From a bacterium (GTDB lineage Bacteria > Bacillota > Bacilli > Lactobacillales > Streptococcaceae), in NCBI GenBank assembly GCA_905221235.1, contig CAJNCJ010000021.1, positions 1 through 27,400 on the forward strand: DNA of 27,400 bases. Reading direction: 5' to 3'. How positions within the stretch are numbered: position 1 is the first letter of the stretch; every line of letters begins with the position of its first letter. The notes under the pieces are model-generated. The model did no database searches and was not told the origin of the DNA. It saw only the letters and a program-made list of their open reading frames with translations. Both the position numbers and the translations under genes were made by a program. Shown here in pieces: positions 1-6,176 of the stretch.

Positions 1-77
1 CGAACACAGAAGTTAAGCCCTAGAACGCCGGAAGTAGTTGGGGGTTGCCCCCTGTGAGATATGGAAGTCGCTTAGCT
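1..77 (+). rRNA. rrf: 5S ribosomal RNA, 3' part (window starts inside the gene)
   Basis: The first ~77 bases match the second half of a streptococcal 5S rRNA: the conserved GAACACAGAAGTTAAGC segment, the GAAGTAGTTGGGGGTTGCCCCC stem region, and a 3' end reading GGAAGTCGCTTAGCT. The 5' end is cut off by the window edge. tRNA-Val follows within a few bases, which is the normal end of a streptococcal rRNA operon. The exact 3' end is uncertain by about 3 bases. Confidence 0.93.
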
Positions 78-80
78 CTA

Positions 81-153
81 GGGAGTTTAGCTCAGCTGGG
101 AGAGCATCTGCCTTACAAGCAGAGGGTCAGCGGTTCGATCCCGTTAACTCCCA
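81..153 (+). tRNA. tRNA-Val(TAC)
   Basis: Cloverleaf with acceptor GGGAGTT/AACTCCC, D-arm TAGCTCAGCTGGGAGAGC, anticodon loop CTTACAA (anticodon TAC) and T-loop GGTTCGATCC. It starts about 3 bases after the 5S gene and is surely processed from the rRNA operon transcript. Confidence 0.97.
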
Positions 154-158
154 TTTTA

Positions 159-229
159 GCGGGTGTAGTTTAGTGGTAAAACTACAGCCTTCCAAGCTGT
201 TGTCGCGAGTTCGATTCTCGTCACCCGCT
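159..229 (+). tRNA. tRNA-Gly(TCC)
   Basis: Acceptor GCGGGTG/CACCCGC pairs fully. The anticodon loop CTTCCAA gives TCC, and the T-loop is AGTTCGATTCT. It is 71 nt with a short variable loop, as usual for tRNA-Gly, and lies 5 bases behind tRNA-Val. Confidence 0.97.
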
Positions 230-263
230 TTGAACTTTGTTCTTTGTACCAAGTTTTTAACTT

Positions 264-337
<74 letters not shown>

Positions 338-345
338 TAGTGTTT

Positions 346-415
346 AGTCCATTACTAGAGAATTGAAATATTATCTTTTCCCTAAGAGGACACGGGTTTA
401 TTCCCGTATAAACTA
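346..415 (+). pseudogene. decayed tRNA-Glu(TTC) remnant
   Basis: The 82-base spacer between tRNA-Ile and tRNA-Ser holds a 70-base stretch that lines up from memory with streptococcal tRNA-Glu. The 5' end AGTCCATT stands for GGTCCGTT. CTTTTC still holds the TTC anticodon. ACACGGGTT and CCCGTA stand for the T-arm, and the end ACTA matches. The distance from the anticodon to the T-arm equals that of a real tRNA-Glu. The anticodon stem no longer pairs (TTATC against TAAGA), and the acceptor has lost G-C pairs. Related streptococci carry tRNA-Glu at this place in the cluster. A functional product is unlikely. Confidence 0.6.
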
Positions 416-419
416 TTTT

Positions 420-509
420 GGAGGATTACCCAAGTCCGGCTGAAGGGAACGGTCTTGAAAACCGTCAGGCGTGTAAAAGCGTGCGTGGGTTCGAATCCCA
501 CATCCTCCT
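420..509 (+). tRNA. tRNA-Ser(TGA)
   Basis: Class II tRNA of 90 nt with a long variable arm (CAGGCGTGTAAAAGCGTG). Acceptor GGAGGAT/ATCCTCC, anticodon loop CTTGAAA (TGA) and T-loop GGTTCGAATCC. Confidence 0.97.
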
Positions 510-519
510 TTTTTATTAA

Positions 520-593
<74 letters not shown>

Positions 594-596
594 TAA

Positions 597-669
597 GGCT
601 CGGTAGCTCAGTTGGTAGAGCAATGGATTGAAGCTCCATGTGTCGGCGGTTCGATTCCGTCTCGCGCCA
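597..669 (+). tRNA. tRNA-Phe(GAA)
   Basis: Anticodon loop TTGAAGC (GAA), D-arm TAGCTCAGTTGGTAGAGC and T-loop GGTTCGATTCC. The acceptor GGCTCGG/TCGCGCC has a T-C mismatch at the fourth pair and a closing G-T pair. From memory other streptococcal tRNA-Phe genes share this, so I do not treat it as decay. It starts 3 bases after tRNA-fMet. Confidence 0.95.
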
Positions 670-681
670 TTTATATATTTT

Positions 682-762
682 GGAAGGGTAGCGAAGAGGC
701 TAAACGCGGCGGACTGTAAATCCGCTCCTTCGGGTTCGGGGGTTCGAATCCCTCCCCTTCCA
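682..762 (+). tRNA. tRNA-Tyr(GTA)
   Basis: Class II tRNA of 81 nt with acceptor GGAAGGG/CCCTTCC, anticodon loop CTGTAAA (GTA), a long variable arm CTCCTTCGGGTTCGG, and T-loop GGTTCGAATCC. Confidence 0.97.
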
Positions 763-766
763 TTTT

Positions 767-837
767 ACGGGCATAGTTTAAAGGTAGAACTAAGGTCTCC
801 AAAACCTTCAGTGTGGGTTCAATTCCTACTGCCCGTG
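767..837 (+). tRNA. tRNA-Trp(CCA)
   Basis: Acceptor ACGGGCA/TGCCCGT pairs over seven bases with G as discriminator. The anticodon loop TCTCCAAAA gives CCA, and the T-loop is GGTTCAATTCC. Confidence 0.96.
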
Positions 838-850
838 TTAATAGAATTAT

Positions 851-924
851 GGCGGGTGTGGTGAAGTGGTTAACACACCAGATTGTGGCTCTGGCATGCG
901 TGGGTTCGATCCCCATCACTCGCC
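851..924 (+). tRNA. tRNA-His(GTG)
   Basis: The acceptor GGCGGGTG/CACTCGCC forms eight pairs, including the extra 5' G (position -1) paired with C73 that is specific to tRNA-His. The anticodon loop TTGTGGC gives GTG, and the T-loop is GGTTCGATCCC. Confidence 0.97.
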
Positions 925-937
925 TATTTTATATTAT

Positions 938-1009
938 TGGGGTATAGCCAAGCGGTAAGGCAAGGGACTTTGACTCCCTCATGCGTTGGTTCGAATCCAG
1001 CTACCCCAG
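938..1009 (+). tRNA. tRNA-Gln(TTG)
   Basis: Acceptor TGGGGTA/TACCCCA with G discriminator, D-arm TAGCCAAGCGGTAAGGC, anticodon loop CTTTGAC (TTG) and T-loop GGTTCGAATCC. Confidence 0.97.
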
Positions 1010-1018
1010 TTACTATTT

Positions 1019-1102
1019 GCCGGCGTGGCGGAATTGGCAGACGCGCTGGACTCAAAATCCAGTGTCCGCAAGGACGTGCCGGTTCGACCCCGGCCGCCGG
1101 TA
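1019..1102 (+). tRNA. tRNA-Leu(CAA)
   Basis: Class II tRNA of 84 nt. Acceptor GCCGGCG/CGCCGGT, D-arm TGGCGGAATTGGCAGACGC, anticodon loop CTCAAAA (CAA), variable arm TGTCCGCAAGGACGT and T-loop GGTTCGACCCC. It is the last tRNA of the cluster, and a terminator follows 12 bases later. Confidence 0.97.
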
Positions 1103-1114
1103 TAGTATAGCATT

Positions 1115-1144
1115 AGGAACGTAGTTAATCTTCGTTCCTTTTTT
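1115..1144 (+). terminator. terminator of the rRNA-tRNA transcript
   Basis: AGGAACG (1115-1121) pairs with CGTTCCT (1133-1139) and is followed by a six-base T-run. This is a Rho-independent terminator just after the last tRNA gene. Confidence 0.85.
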
Positions 1145-1154
1145 GTATTATTTT

Positions 1155-1163
1155 TGGTATAAT
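1155..1163 (+). promoter_or_regulatory. extended -10 promoter for the GCS-family gene
   Basis: TGG followed by a perfect TATAAT (1158-1163) makes an extended -10 box. There is no good -35, and the terminator T-run occupies that place. The start codon at 1209 gives a leader of about 40 nt. Confidence 0.65.
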
Positions 1164-1208
1164 AGTAGTTATTCAAATTTTATTTAGATTAAGAAAGAGT
1201 AGGATAGT

Positions 1209-2486
1209 ATGTCTCGTTCTATCGATTTATTAAAACATCGGTATTTGAAAAATATTAAAGAAAATCCTGAATTATTTATTGGGATTGAGCTGGAATATCC
1301 TGTTGCAAATTTAGAGGGGCTTGCTACAGATGTTGATGTTATAAAGGAACTATTTCATTATTTAGTTTCTGCTTTAGATTTCATTGTAGAAAAGGTAGAT
1401 GATTTTGGAAATCCTATTCAGTTAGTGGATCCGATAAGTCAGGATGCTATTTTATTTGAAGTTTCTTATACGACGATTGAGTTTGCATTTGGTAAGACTG
1501 AAACGATTCAAGAGGTCGAAAATTGTTTTAACAAATATATGGATGTGATTCAGAGAAAATTAGGTGAATCAAATCATGCTATTGTTGGCTGTGGCATTCA
1601 TCCCAACTGGGATAAAAATGAGAATTGTCCAGTGGCTTATCCACGCTACCAGATGTTGATGGATTATTTGAATTTGAGTAGAAATGTTATTAAATCAGAT
1701 TTACATCATTTCCCTGAATATGGTGCTTTTATCTGTGGGAGTCAGGTTCAGTTGGATGTTTCAAAATCCAACTACTTACGGGTGATTAATGCTTTTACCC
1801 AAATTGAAGCAGCTAAAGCTTATTTATTTGCAAATTCCGAGTTTTCAGGTATGGATTGGGATACTAAAATTTCAAGGGATATTTTCTGGGAAGAATCCAT
1901 GCATGGTATCTATCCAGAGAATGTTGGGATTAATGCTAGAATCTTTGATGATGAAGATGATTTTTTTGACTATCTAGATCATTCTGCAATTTTTACTGCA
2001 GAACGTGATGGGCAGACCTATTATTTTTATCCTATTCAGGTAAGGGACTATTTAGCTACGCCTGAAATCCAGGCATTTGCTCTTAATGGGGATGAGGTTA
2101 TTATTTCCCCTCAAGAGAAAGATTTTGAAACCCATCGTAGTTATCAGTACCAAGACTTAACGACTCGAGGAACGGTTGAGTTTCGTAGTGTGTGTACTCA
2201 GCCTCTTGATAGGACTTTTACTTCAGCAGCCTTTCACTTGGGATTATTAGTTAATTTAGACAAGTTAGAAGCTTACTTAGAAACAGCACCTTTCTTTAAA
2301 GTATTTGGTAGAAATTACAAGTTTTTAAGACGACAATTTTCTAAGAAAAAGCTTACAGATCAGGAAGAAACTGCGATTATAGAGTTTTCAAAAGACTTAC
2401 TTCTGTTAGCTGAGAAAGGACTGAAGATGAGAAATAGGCAAGAAACAATCTATTTACAGTCTTTGAAAGAAGAATTGGGCCTATAA
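1209..2486 (+). CDS. glutamate-cysteine ligase family protein (GCS2-like)
   Basis: A 425-residue soluble protein. The N-terminal motif G25-I-E-L-E-Y-P31 and the later T318-T-R-G-T-V-E-F-R326 block are typical of the ATP-dependent gamma-glutamylcysteine synthetase / carboxylate-amine ligase fold, where such acidic residues bind metal and glutamate. The length fits a stand-alone ligase. There is no fused ATP-grasp domain, so this is not the bifunctional GshF of other streptococci. It is monocistronic, with an extended -10 box upstream, a weak AGGA ribosome site 4 bases before ATG, and a weak terminator behind it. The substrate cannot be read from sequence. Glutathione synthesis is only one possibility, because no glutathione synthetase is nearby. 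The family is fairly sure, the reaction is not. Confidence 0.85.
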   Translation: MSRSIDLLKHRYLKNIKENPELFIGIELEYPVANLEGLATDVDVIKELFHYLVSALDFIVEKVDDFGNPIQLVDPISQDAILFEVSYTTIEFAFGKTETIQEVENCFNKYMDVIQRKLGESNHAIVGCGIHPNWDKNENCPVAYPRYQMLMDYLNLSRNVIKSDLHHFPEYGAFICGSQVQLDVSKSNYLRVINAFTQIEAAKAYLFANSEFSGMDWDTKISRDIFWEESMHGIYPENVGINARIFDDEDDFFDYLDHSAIFTAERDGQTYYFYPIQVRDYLATPEIQAFALNGDEVIISPQEKDFETHRSYQYQDLTTRGTVEFRSVCTQPLDRTFTSAAFHLGLLVNLDKLEAYLETAPFFKVFGRNYKFLRRQFSKKKLTDQEETAIIEFSKDLLLLAEKGLKMRNRQETIYLQSLKEELGL

Positions 2487-2487
2487 T

Positions 2488-2510
2488 TTCTCTTATAAAG
2501 GGAGAATTTT
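2488..2510 (+). terminator. weak terminator after the GCS-family gene
   Basis: TTCTCTT (2488-2494), loop ATAAA, and GGGAGAA (2500-2506) form a seven-pair stem with two G-U pairs, followed by only four T. It is plausible but weak. Confidence 0.45.
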
Positions 2511-2521
2511 CTGAAAAATCA

Positions 2522-2530
2522 TGATATAAT
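2522..2530 (+). promoter_or_regulatory. extended -10 promoter for thrC
   Basis: TGA then a perfect TATAAT (2525-2530) lies 31 bases before the thrC start codon. No convincing -35 is seen. Confidence 0.6.
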
Positions 2531-2561
2531 GGAAGAGACTATAGATAAAGGATAGAGAGTA

Positions 2562-4046
2562 ATGACATTAGTTTATCAATCAACGCGTGATGCCAACAAT
2601 ACAGTAACTGCCAGCCAAGCAATTTTGCAAGGTTTGGCGACGGATGGTGGTTTGTTTACACCGCTTACATATCCAAAGGTAGATTTGGATTTTGACAAAT
2701 TGAAAGTTGCTTCTTATCAGGAAGTTGCTAAGATTGTTTTGTCAGCATTTTTAGATGACTTTACAGCTGAAGAGTTGGACTACTGTATCAACAATGCCTA
2801 CGATAGCAAGTTTGATACTCCAGCTATCGCACCATTAGTGAAATTAGACGGGCAATATAACTTGGAACTTTTCCATGGTTCAACAATTGCTTTTAAGGAT
2901 ATGGCCTTGTCTATTTTGCCATACTTTATGACAACAGCTGCTAAGAAGCATGGTTTGGAGAACAAGATTGTCATCTTAACAGCGACATCTGGTGATACTG
3001 GAAAAGCTGCTATGGCAGGATTTGCCGATGTTCCAGGTACTGAAATTATCGTCTTTTATCCAAAGGATGGTGTCAGCAAGGTACAAGAGCTGCAAATGAC
3101 TACTCAAACTGGCGACAATACTCATGTTATCGCCATTGACGGTAACTTTGACGATGCGCAAACCAACGTGAAACATATGTTTAACGATGTAGCCCTTCGT
3201 GAAAAATTGGCTGCCAACAAGTTGCAATTTTCGTCAGCTAACTCTATGAACATTGGTCGTTTGGTACCACAAATTGTTTATTATGTTTATGCTTATGCTC
3301 AGTTGGTTAAGACTGGTGAAATTGTAGCTGGTGAAAAGGTCAACTTCACAGTACCAACAGGAAACTTTGGAAATATCTTGGCTGCCTTTTATGCTAAACA
3401 AATTGGTTTGCCAGTTGGTAAATTAATTTGTGCTTCAAATGACAACAATGTTTTGACAGACTTCTTCAAGACACGTGTTTACGACAAGAAACGTGAGTTT
3501 AAAGTAACAACTAGTCCATCTATGGATATCTTGGTATCTTCAAACTTGGAGCGTTTGATTTTCCATCTTTTAGGAAATGATGCGGTTAAGACAGCTGAAC
3601 TCATGAATGCCTTGAATACACAAGGACAATATGAATTGACAGACTTTGATGCTGAGATTTTGGAACTCTTTGCAGCTGAATATGCGACTGAGGAAGAAAC
3701 TGCGGCAGAAATTAAACGTGTTTATGATACAGATGCCTATATCGAGGATCCACATACGGCGGTTGCCTCAGCTGTTTATATAAAATACCAAGCGGCTACC
3801 GGCGATGCGACTAAGACAGTGATTGCTTCAACAGCTAGTCCATATAAGTTCCCAGTGGTTGCAGTTGAAGCTGTAACAGGGAAATCAGGTCTGACAGATT
3901 TTGAAGCCTTGGCTCAATTACATGAAATCTCAGGTGTTGCAGTACCACCAGCAGTTGATGGGCTTGAAACAGCTCCAGTTCGTCACAAGACAACCGTGGC
4001 AGCTGCTGATATGCAAGCAGCGGTTGAGGCTTATCTAGAACTTTAA
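2562..4046 (+). CDS. thrC: threonine synthase
   Basis: A 494-residue PLP enzyme of the long threonine synthase class, which converts O-phosphohomoserine to threonine and phosphate in the cytoplasm. The N-terminal family domain (about 1-80) is followed by HGSTIAFKDMALSILP, where K112 is the expected Schiff-base lysine. TATSGDTGKAAM (about 139-150), the phosphate-binding signature, comes next, and then PTGNFGNI. Length and motif order match the family, with no frameshift. An AAGGA site lies 9 bases before the ATG. Its own promoter and a strong terminator (4059-4091) make it a single-gene unit. No threonine attenuator or T-box is visible in the 31-base leader. hom and thrB are not adjacent. Confidence 0.96.
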   Translation: MTLVYQSTRDANNTVTASQAILQGLATDGGLFTPLTYPKVDLDFDKLKVASYQEVAKIVLSAFLDDFTAEELDYCINNAYDSKFDTPAIAPLVKLDGQYNLELFHGSTIAFKDMALSILPYFMTTAAKKHGLENKIVILTATSGDTGKAAMAGFADVPGTEIIVFYPKDGVSKVQELQMTTQTGDNTHVIAIDGNFDDAQTNVKHMFNDVALREKLAANKLQFSSANSMNIGRLVPQIVYYVYAYAQLVKTGEIVAGEKVNFTVPTGNFGNILAAFYAKQIGLPVGKLICASNDNNVLTDFFKTRVYDKKREFKVTTSPSMDILVSSNLERLIFHLLGNDAVKTAELMNALNTQGQYELTDFDAEILELFAAEYATEEETAAEIKRVYDTDAYIEDPHTAVASAVYIKYQAATGDATKTVIASTASPYKFPVVAVEAVTGKSGLTDFEALAQLHEISGVAVPPAVDGLETAPVRHKTTVAAADMQAAVEAYLEL

Positions 4047-4058
4047 GACAGAGGAAGT

Positions 4059-4091
4059 AAACTCGGTTGGGAAACCAACTGAGTTTCTTTT
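4059..4091 (+). terminator. strong terminator between thrC and the MATE gene
   Basis: AAACTCGGTTGG (4059-4070), loop GAAA, and CCAACTGAGTTT (4075-4086) form a 12-pair stem with one G-U, then CTTTT. The GNRA loop adds stability. The next gene's ribosome site starts 5 bases later. Confidence 0.85.
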
Positions 4092-4106
4092 CATCAGGAG
4101 GAGAGA

Positions 4107-5387
4107 TTGTTTAAGAAAAATAAAGATATTCTTAATATTGCACTACCAGCTATGGGTGAAAACTTTTTGCAGATGCTCATGGGAATGGTGGATAGTTATT
4201 TGGTTGCTCATTTAGGATTGATAGCTATTTCAGGTGTTTCATTGGCTGGTAATATTATCACTATTTATCAGGCGATTTTTATTGCTCTGGGGGCAGCTAT
4301 TTCTAGTGTTATTTCAAAGAGTTTGGGGCAGAAGGATCAGTCTAAGTTAGCCTATCATGTGACTGAGGCGTTGAAAATTACTTTACTATTAAGTTTCCTT
4401 TTAGGAGCTTTGTCTATCTTCGCTGGGCAAGAGATGATTGGACTCTTGGGGACTGAGCAAGCTGTGGCAGAAAGTGGAGGACTCTATCTATCTTTGGTAG
4501 GTGGAACTATTGTTCTTTTGGGATTCATGACGAGTCTGGGTGCCTTGATTCGTGCAACGCATAATCCGCGTCTGCCTCTTTATGTCAGCCTCTTGTCAAA
4601 TGCTTTGAATATTCTCTTTTCCAGTCTAGCTATTTTTGTTCTTGATATGGGAATAGCTGGTGTTGCTTGGGGGACTATTCTGTCTCGCTTGGTTGGTCTT
4701 GTGATTTTGTGGTCACAATTAAAACTGCCTTATACGAAACCGACTTTTGGTTTAGATAAGGAACTCTTGACCTTGGCTTTACCAGCAGCTGGAGAGCGGC
4801 TTATGATGCGGGCTGGAGATGTCGTTATCATTGCCTTGGTTGTGGCTTTCGGAACGGAGGCAGTGGCAGGAAATGCGGTCGGAGAAGTCTTGACCCAGTT
4901 TAACTACATGCCTACCTTTGGAGTGGCTACGGCAACGGTCATGCTGGTGGCTCGAGCGGTTGGAGAGGATGATTGGAAAAGAGTCGCTAGTTTGAGCAAG
5001 CAAACCTTTTGGCTTTCTCTGTTTCTCATGTTGCCCTTGACCTTTAGTATCTATGCCTTAGGAATACCACTAACTCATCTCTATACGACTGATCCTCTAG
5101 CGATTGAGGCTAGTGTTCTAGTGACACTGTTTTCACTACTTGGTACACCCATGGCGACAGGGACAGTTATTTATACGGCAGTTTGGCAGGGGTTGGGCAA
5201 TGCTCGGCTTCCCTTTTATGCGACAAGTATAGGAATGTGGTGTATCCGCATTGGGACAGGATATTTGATGGGGATTGTGCTTGGTTGGGGCTTGCCTGGT
5301 ATTTGGGCCGGAACTCTTTTGGATAATGGTTTTCGCTGGTTATTTCTACGCTACCGCTACCAGCGTTATATGAGCTTGAAAGGATAG
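4107..5387 (+). CDS. MATE-family multidrug/toxin exporter (TTG start)
   Basis: A 426-residue membrane protein made almost wholly of hydrophobic helices, consistent with the 12-segment MATE fold in two six-helix halves. The family usually couples Na+ or H+ entry to export of cationic drugs or metabolites. The opening (ILNIALPAMGENFLQMLMGMVDSYLVAHLG) and the start of the second half (LLTLALPAAGERLMMRAGDVVIIALV) are the two matching MatE repeats. The start is TTG at 4107, chosen because a perfect AGGAGG lies 5 bases upstream and the protein then begins where the family begins. The HAD gene follows after 3 bases, so the two are co-transcribed. No promoter fits between the thrC terminator and this gene. 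The substrate is unknown. It resembles DinF/NorM-type members but need not be DinF. Confidence 0.9.
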   Translation: MFKKNKDILNIALPAMGENFLQMLMGMVDSYLVAHLGLIAISGVSLAGNIITIYQAIFIALGAAISSVISKSLGQKDQSKLAYHVTEALKITLLLSFLLGALSIFAGQEMIGLLGTEQAVAESGGLYLSLVGGTIVLLGFMTSLGALIRATHNPRLPLYVSLLSNALNILFSSLAIFVLDMGIAGVAWGTILSRLVGLVILWSQLKLPYTKPTFGLDKELLTLALPAAGERLMMRAGDVVIIALVVAFGTEAVAGNAVGEVLTQFNYMPTFGVATATVMLVARAVGEDDWKRVASLSKQTFWLSLFLMLPLTFSIYALGIPLTHLYTTDPLAIEASVLVTLFSLLGTPMATGTVIYTAVWQGLGNARLPFYATSIGMWCIRIGTGYLMGIVLGWGLPGIWAGTLLDNGFRWLFLRYRYQRYMSLKG

Positions 5388-5390
5388 GAA

Positions 5391-6017
5391 ATGCAAAAAA
5401 CAGCTTTTATTTGGGATTTAGACGGAACTTTATTGGACTCTTACGAAGCGATTTTATCAGGGATTGAGGAGACTTTTGGTCAGTTTTCTATTCCTTATGA
5501 TAAGGAGAAGGTGAGAGAGTTTATCCTCAAGTATTCGGTGCAAGATTTGCTTGTGCAGGTGGCAGAAGAGAGAAAACTGGAGGTGGAAGTGCTCAATCAG
5601 GTGCGTGCCCAGAGTTTGGCTGAAAAGAATGCTCAGGTAGCCTTGATGCCAGGTGTGCGTGAAGTGTTGGCTTGGGCAGACCAAGTAGGGATTCGGAACT
5701 TTGTTTACACTCATAAGGGAGACAATGCTTTTGCCATTCTAAGAGACTTGGGATTGGAATCCTATTTTACAGAGATTTTAACCAGTCAGAGCGGATTTGC
5801 GCGGAAGCCAAGTCCAGAAGCAGCTACCTATCTGATAGACAAGTATCAGCTGAATCCTGAGAAGACTTACTATATTGGGGATCGGACTCTGGATGTGGAA
5901 TTCGCGCAGAATAGTAATATTCAAAGTATCAACTTTTTAGACTCAACTTATGAAAGGAATCACAGAATTCAAGCGTTAGCAGATATTCCTTGCATTTTTG
6001 GGGATTGGGAACGATAA
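5391..6017 (+). CDS. HAD-superfamily phosphatase (phosphoglycolate phosphatase-like)
   Basis: A 208-residue cytoplasmic hydrolase. Motif I is WDLDGTLLDS with nucleophile D9 and acid/base D11. Motif II is a threonine in FVYTHKG (about 102-108). K139 in ARKPSPE is motif III, and G163-D-R-T-L-D168 is motif IV with the magnesium-binding acids. A helical cap follows motif I (about 15-80), so it is subclass I (beta-phosphoglucomutase / phosphoglycolate phosphatase group). The ribosome site lies in the last codons of the MATE gene (AGGATAGGA), only 3 bases separate the genes, and translation is probably coupled. The substrate cannot be told. All catalytic residues are present. Confidence 0.88.
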   Translation: MQKTAFIWDLDGTLLDSYEAILSGIEETFGQFSIPYDKEKVREFILKYSVQDLLVQVAEERKLEVEVLNQVRAQSLAEKNAQVALMPGVREVLAWADQVGIRNFVYTHKGDNAFAILRDLGLESYFTEILTSQSGFARKPSPEAATYLIDKYQLNPEKTYYIGDRTLDVEFAQNSNIQSINFLDSTYERNHRIQALADIPCIFGDWER

Positions 6018-6044
6018 GATTGTGTCAGTTTTGTGACAGAGACC

Positions 6045-6076
6045 TAACAAACTATTTCAAGTAACCGAGTTTGTTA
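6045..6076 (+). promoter_or_regulatory. 9-bp perfect inverted repeat ahead of the LysM gene
   Basis: TAACAAACT (6045-6053) is mirrored by AGTTTGTTA (6068-6076) with 14 bases between. There is no T-run behind it, so it is not a terminator. It may be a protein-binding site for the downstream gene or a processing hairpin at the end of the HAD transcript. Confidence 0.4.
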
Positions 6077-6103
6077 CAAGGAATAGACAGTTCTGTTAAA
6101 TAG

Positions 6104-6122
6104 GCCCGAGAGGGCTTTTTTT
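6104..6122 (+). terminator. terminator after the MATE-HAD operon
   Basis: GCCC-GAGA-GGGC (6104-6115) is followed at once by seven T. The stem is short but GC-only, with a stable tetraloop. Confidence 0.75.
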
Positions 6123-6134
6123 CTGCTCTTTTTG

Positions 6135-6143
6135 TGTTATGAT
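6135..6143 (+). promoter_or_regulatory. extended -10 promoter of the LysM gene
   Basis: TGT then TATGAT (6138-6143) lies 33 bases before the start codon. The -35 region is a pyrimidine run with poor consensus, so this promoter may need an activator. Confidence 0.5.
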
Positions 6144-6176
6144 AGACAGGTACTCATTTGAAAGGAATTTGAAAGA

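Noticed and set aside
597..669. tRNA-Phe as a pseudogene because of its acceptor mismatch
   Set aside because: All other arms are intact, and from memory the same acceptor occurs in other streptococcal tRNA-Phe genes.
6073..6089. WalR-type site ahead of the LysM gene (minus strand TGTCT-N6-TGTAA)
   Set aside because: The first half-site deviates from TGTNA and the position is far from the promoter, so I did not list it as a feature even though the homologue is known to be WalR-regulated.
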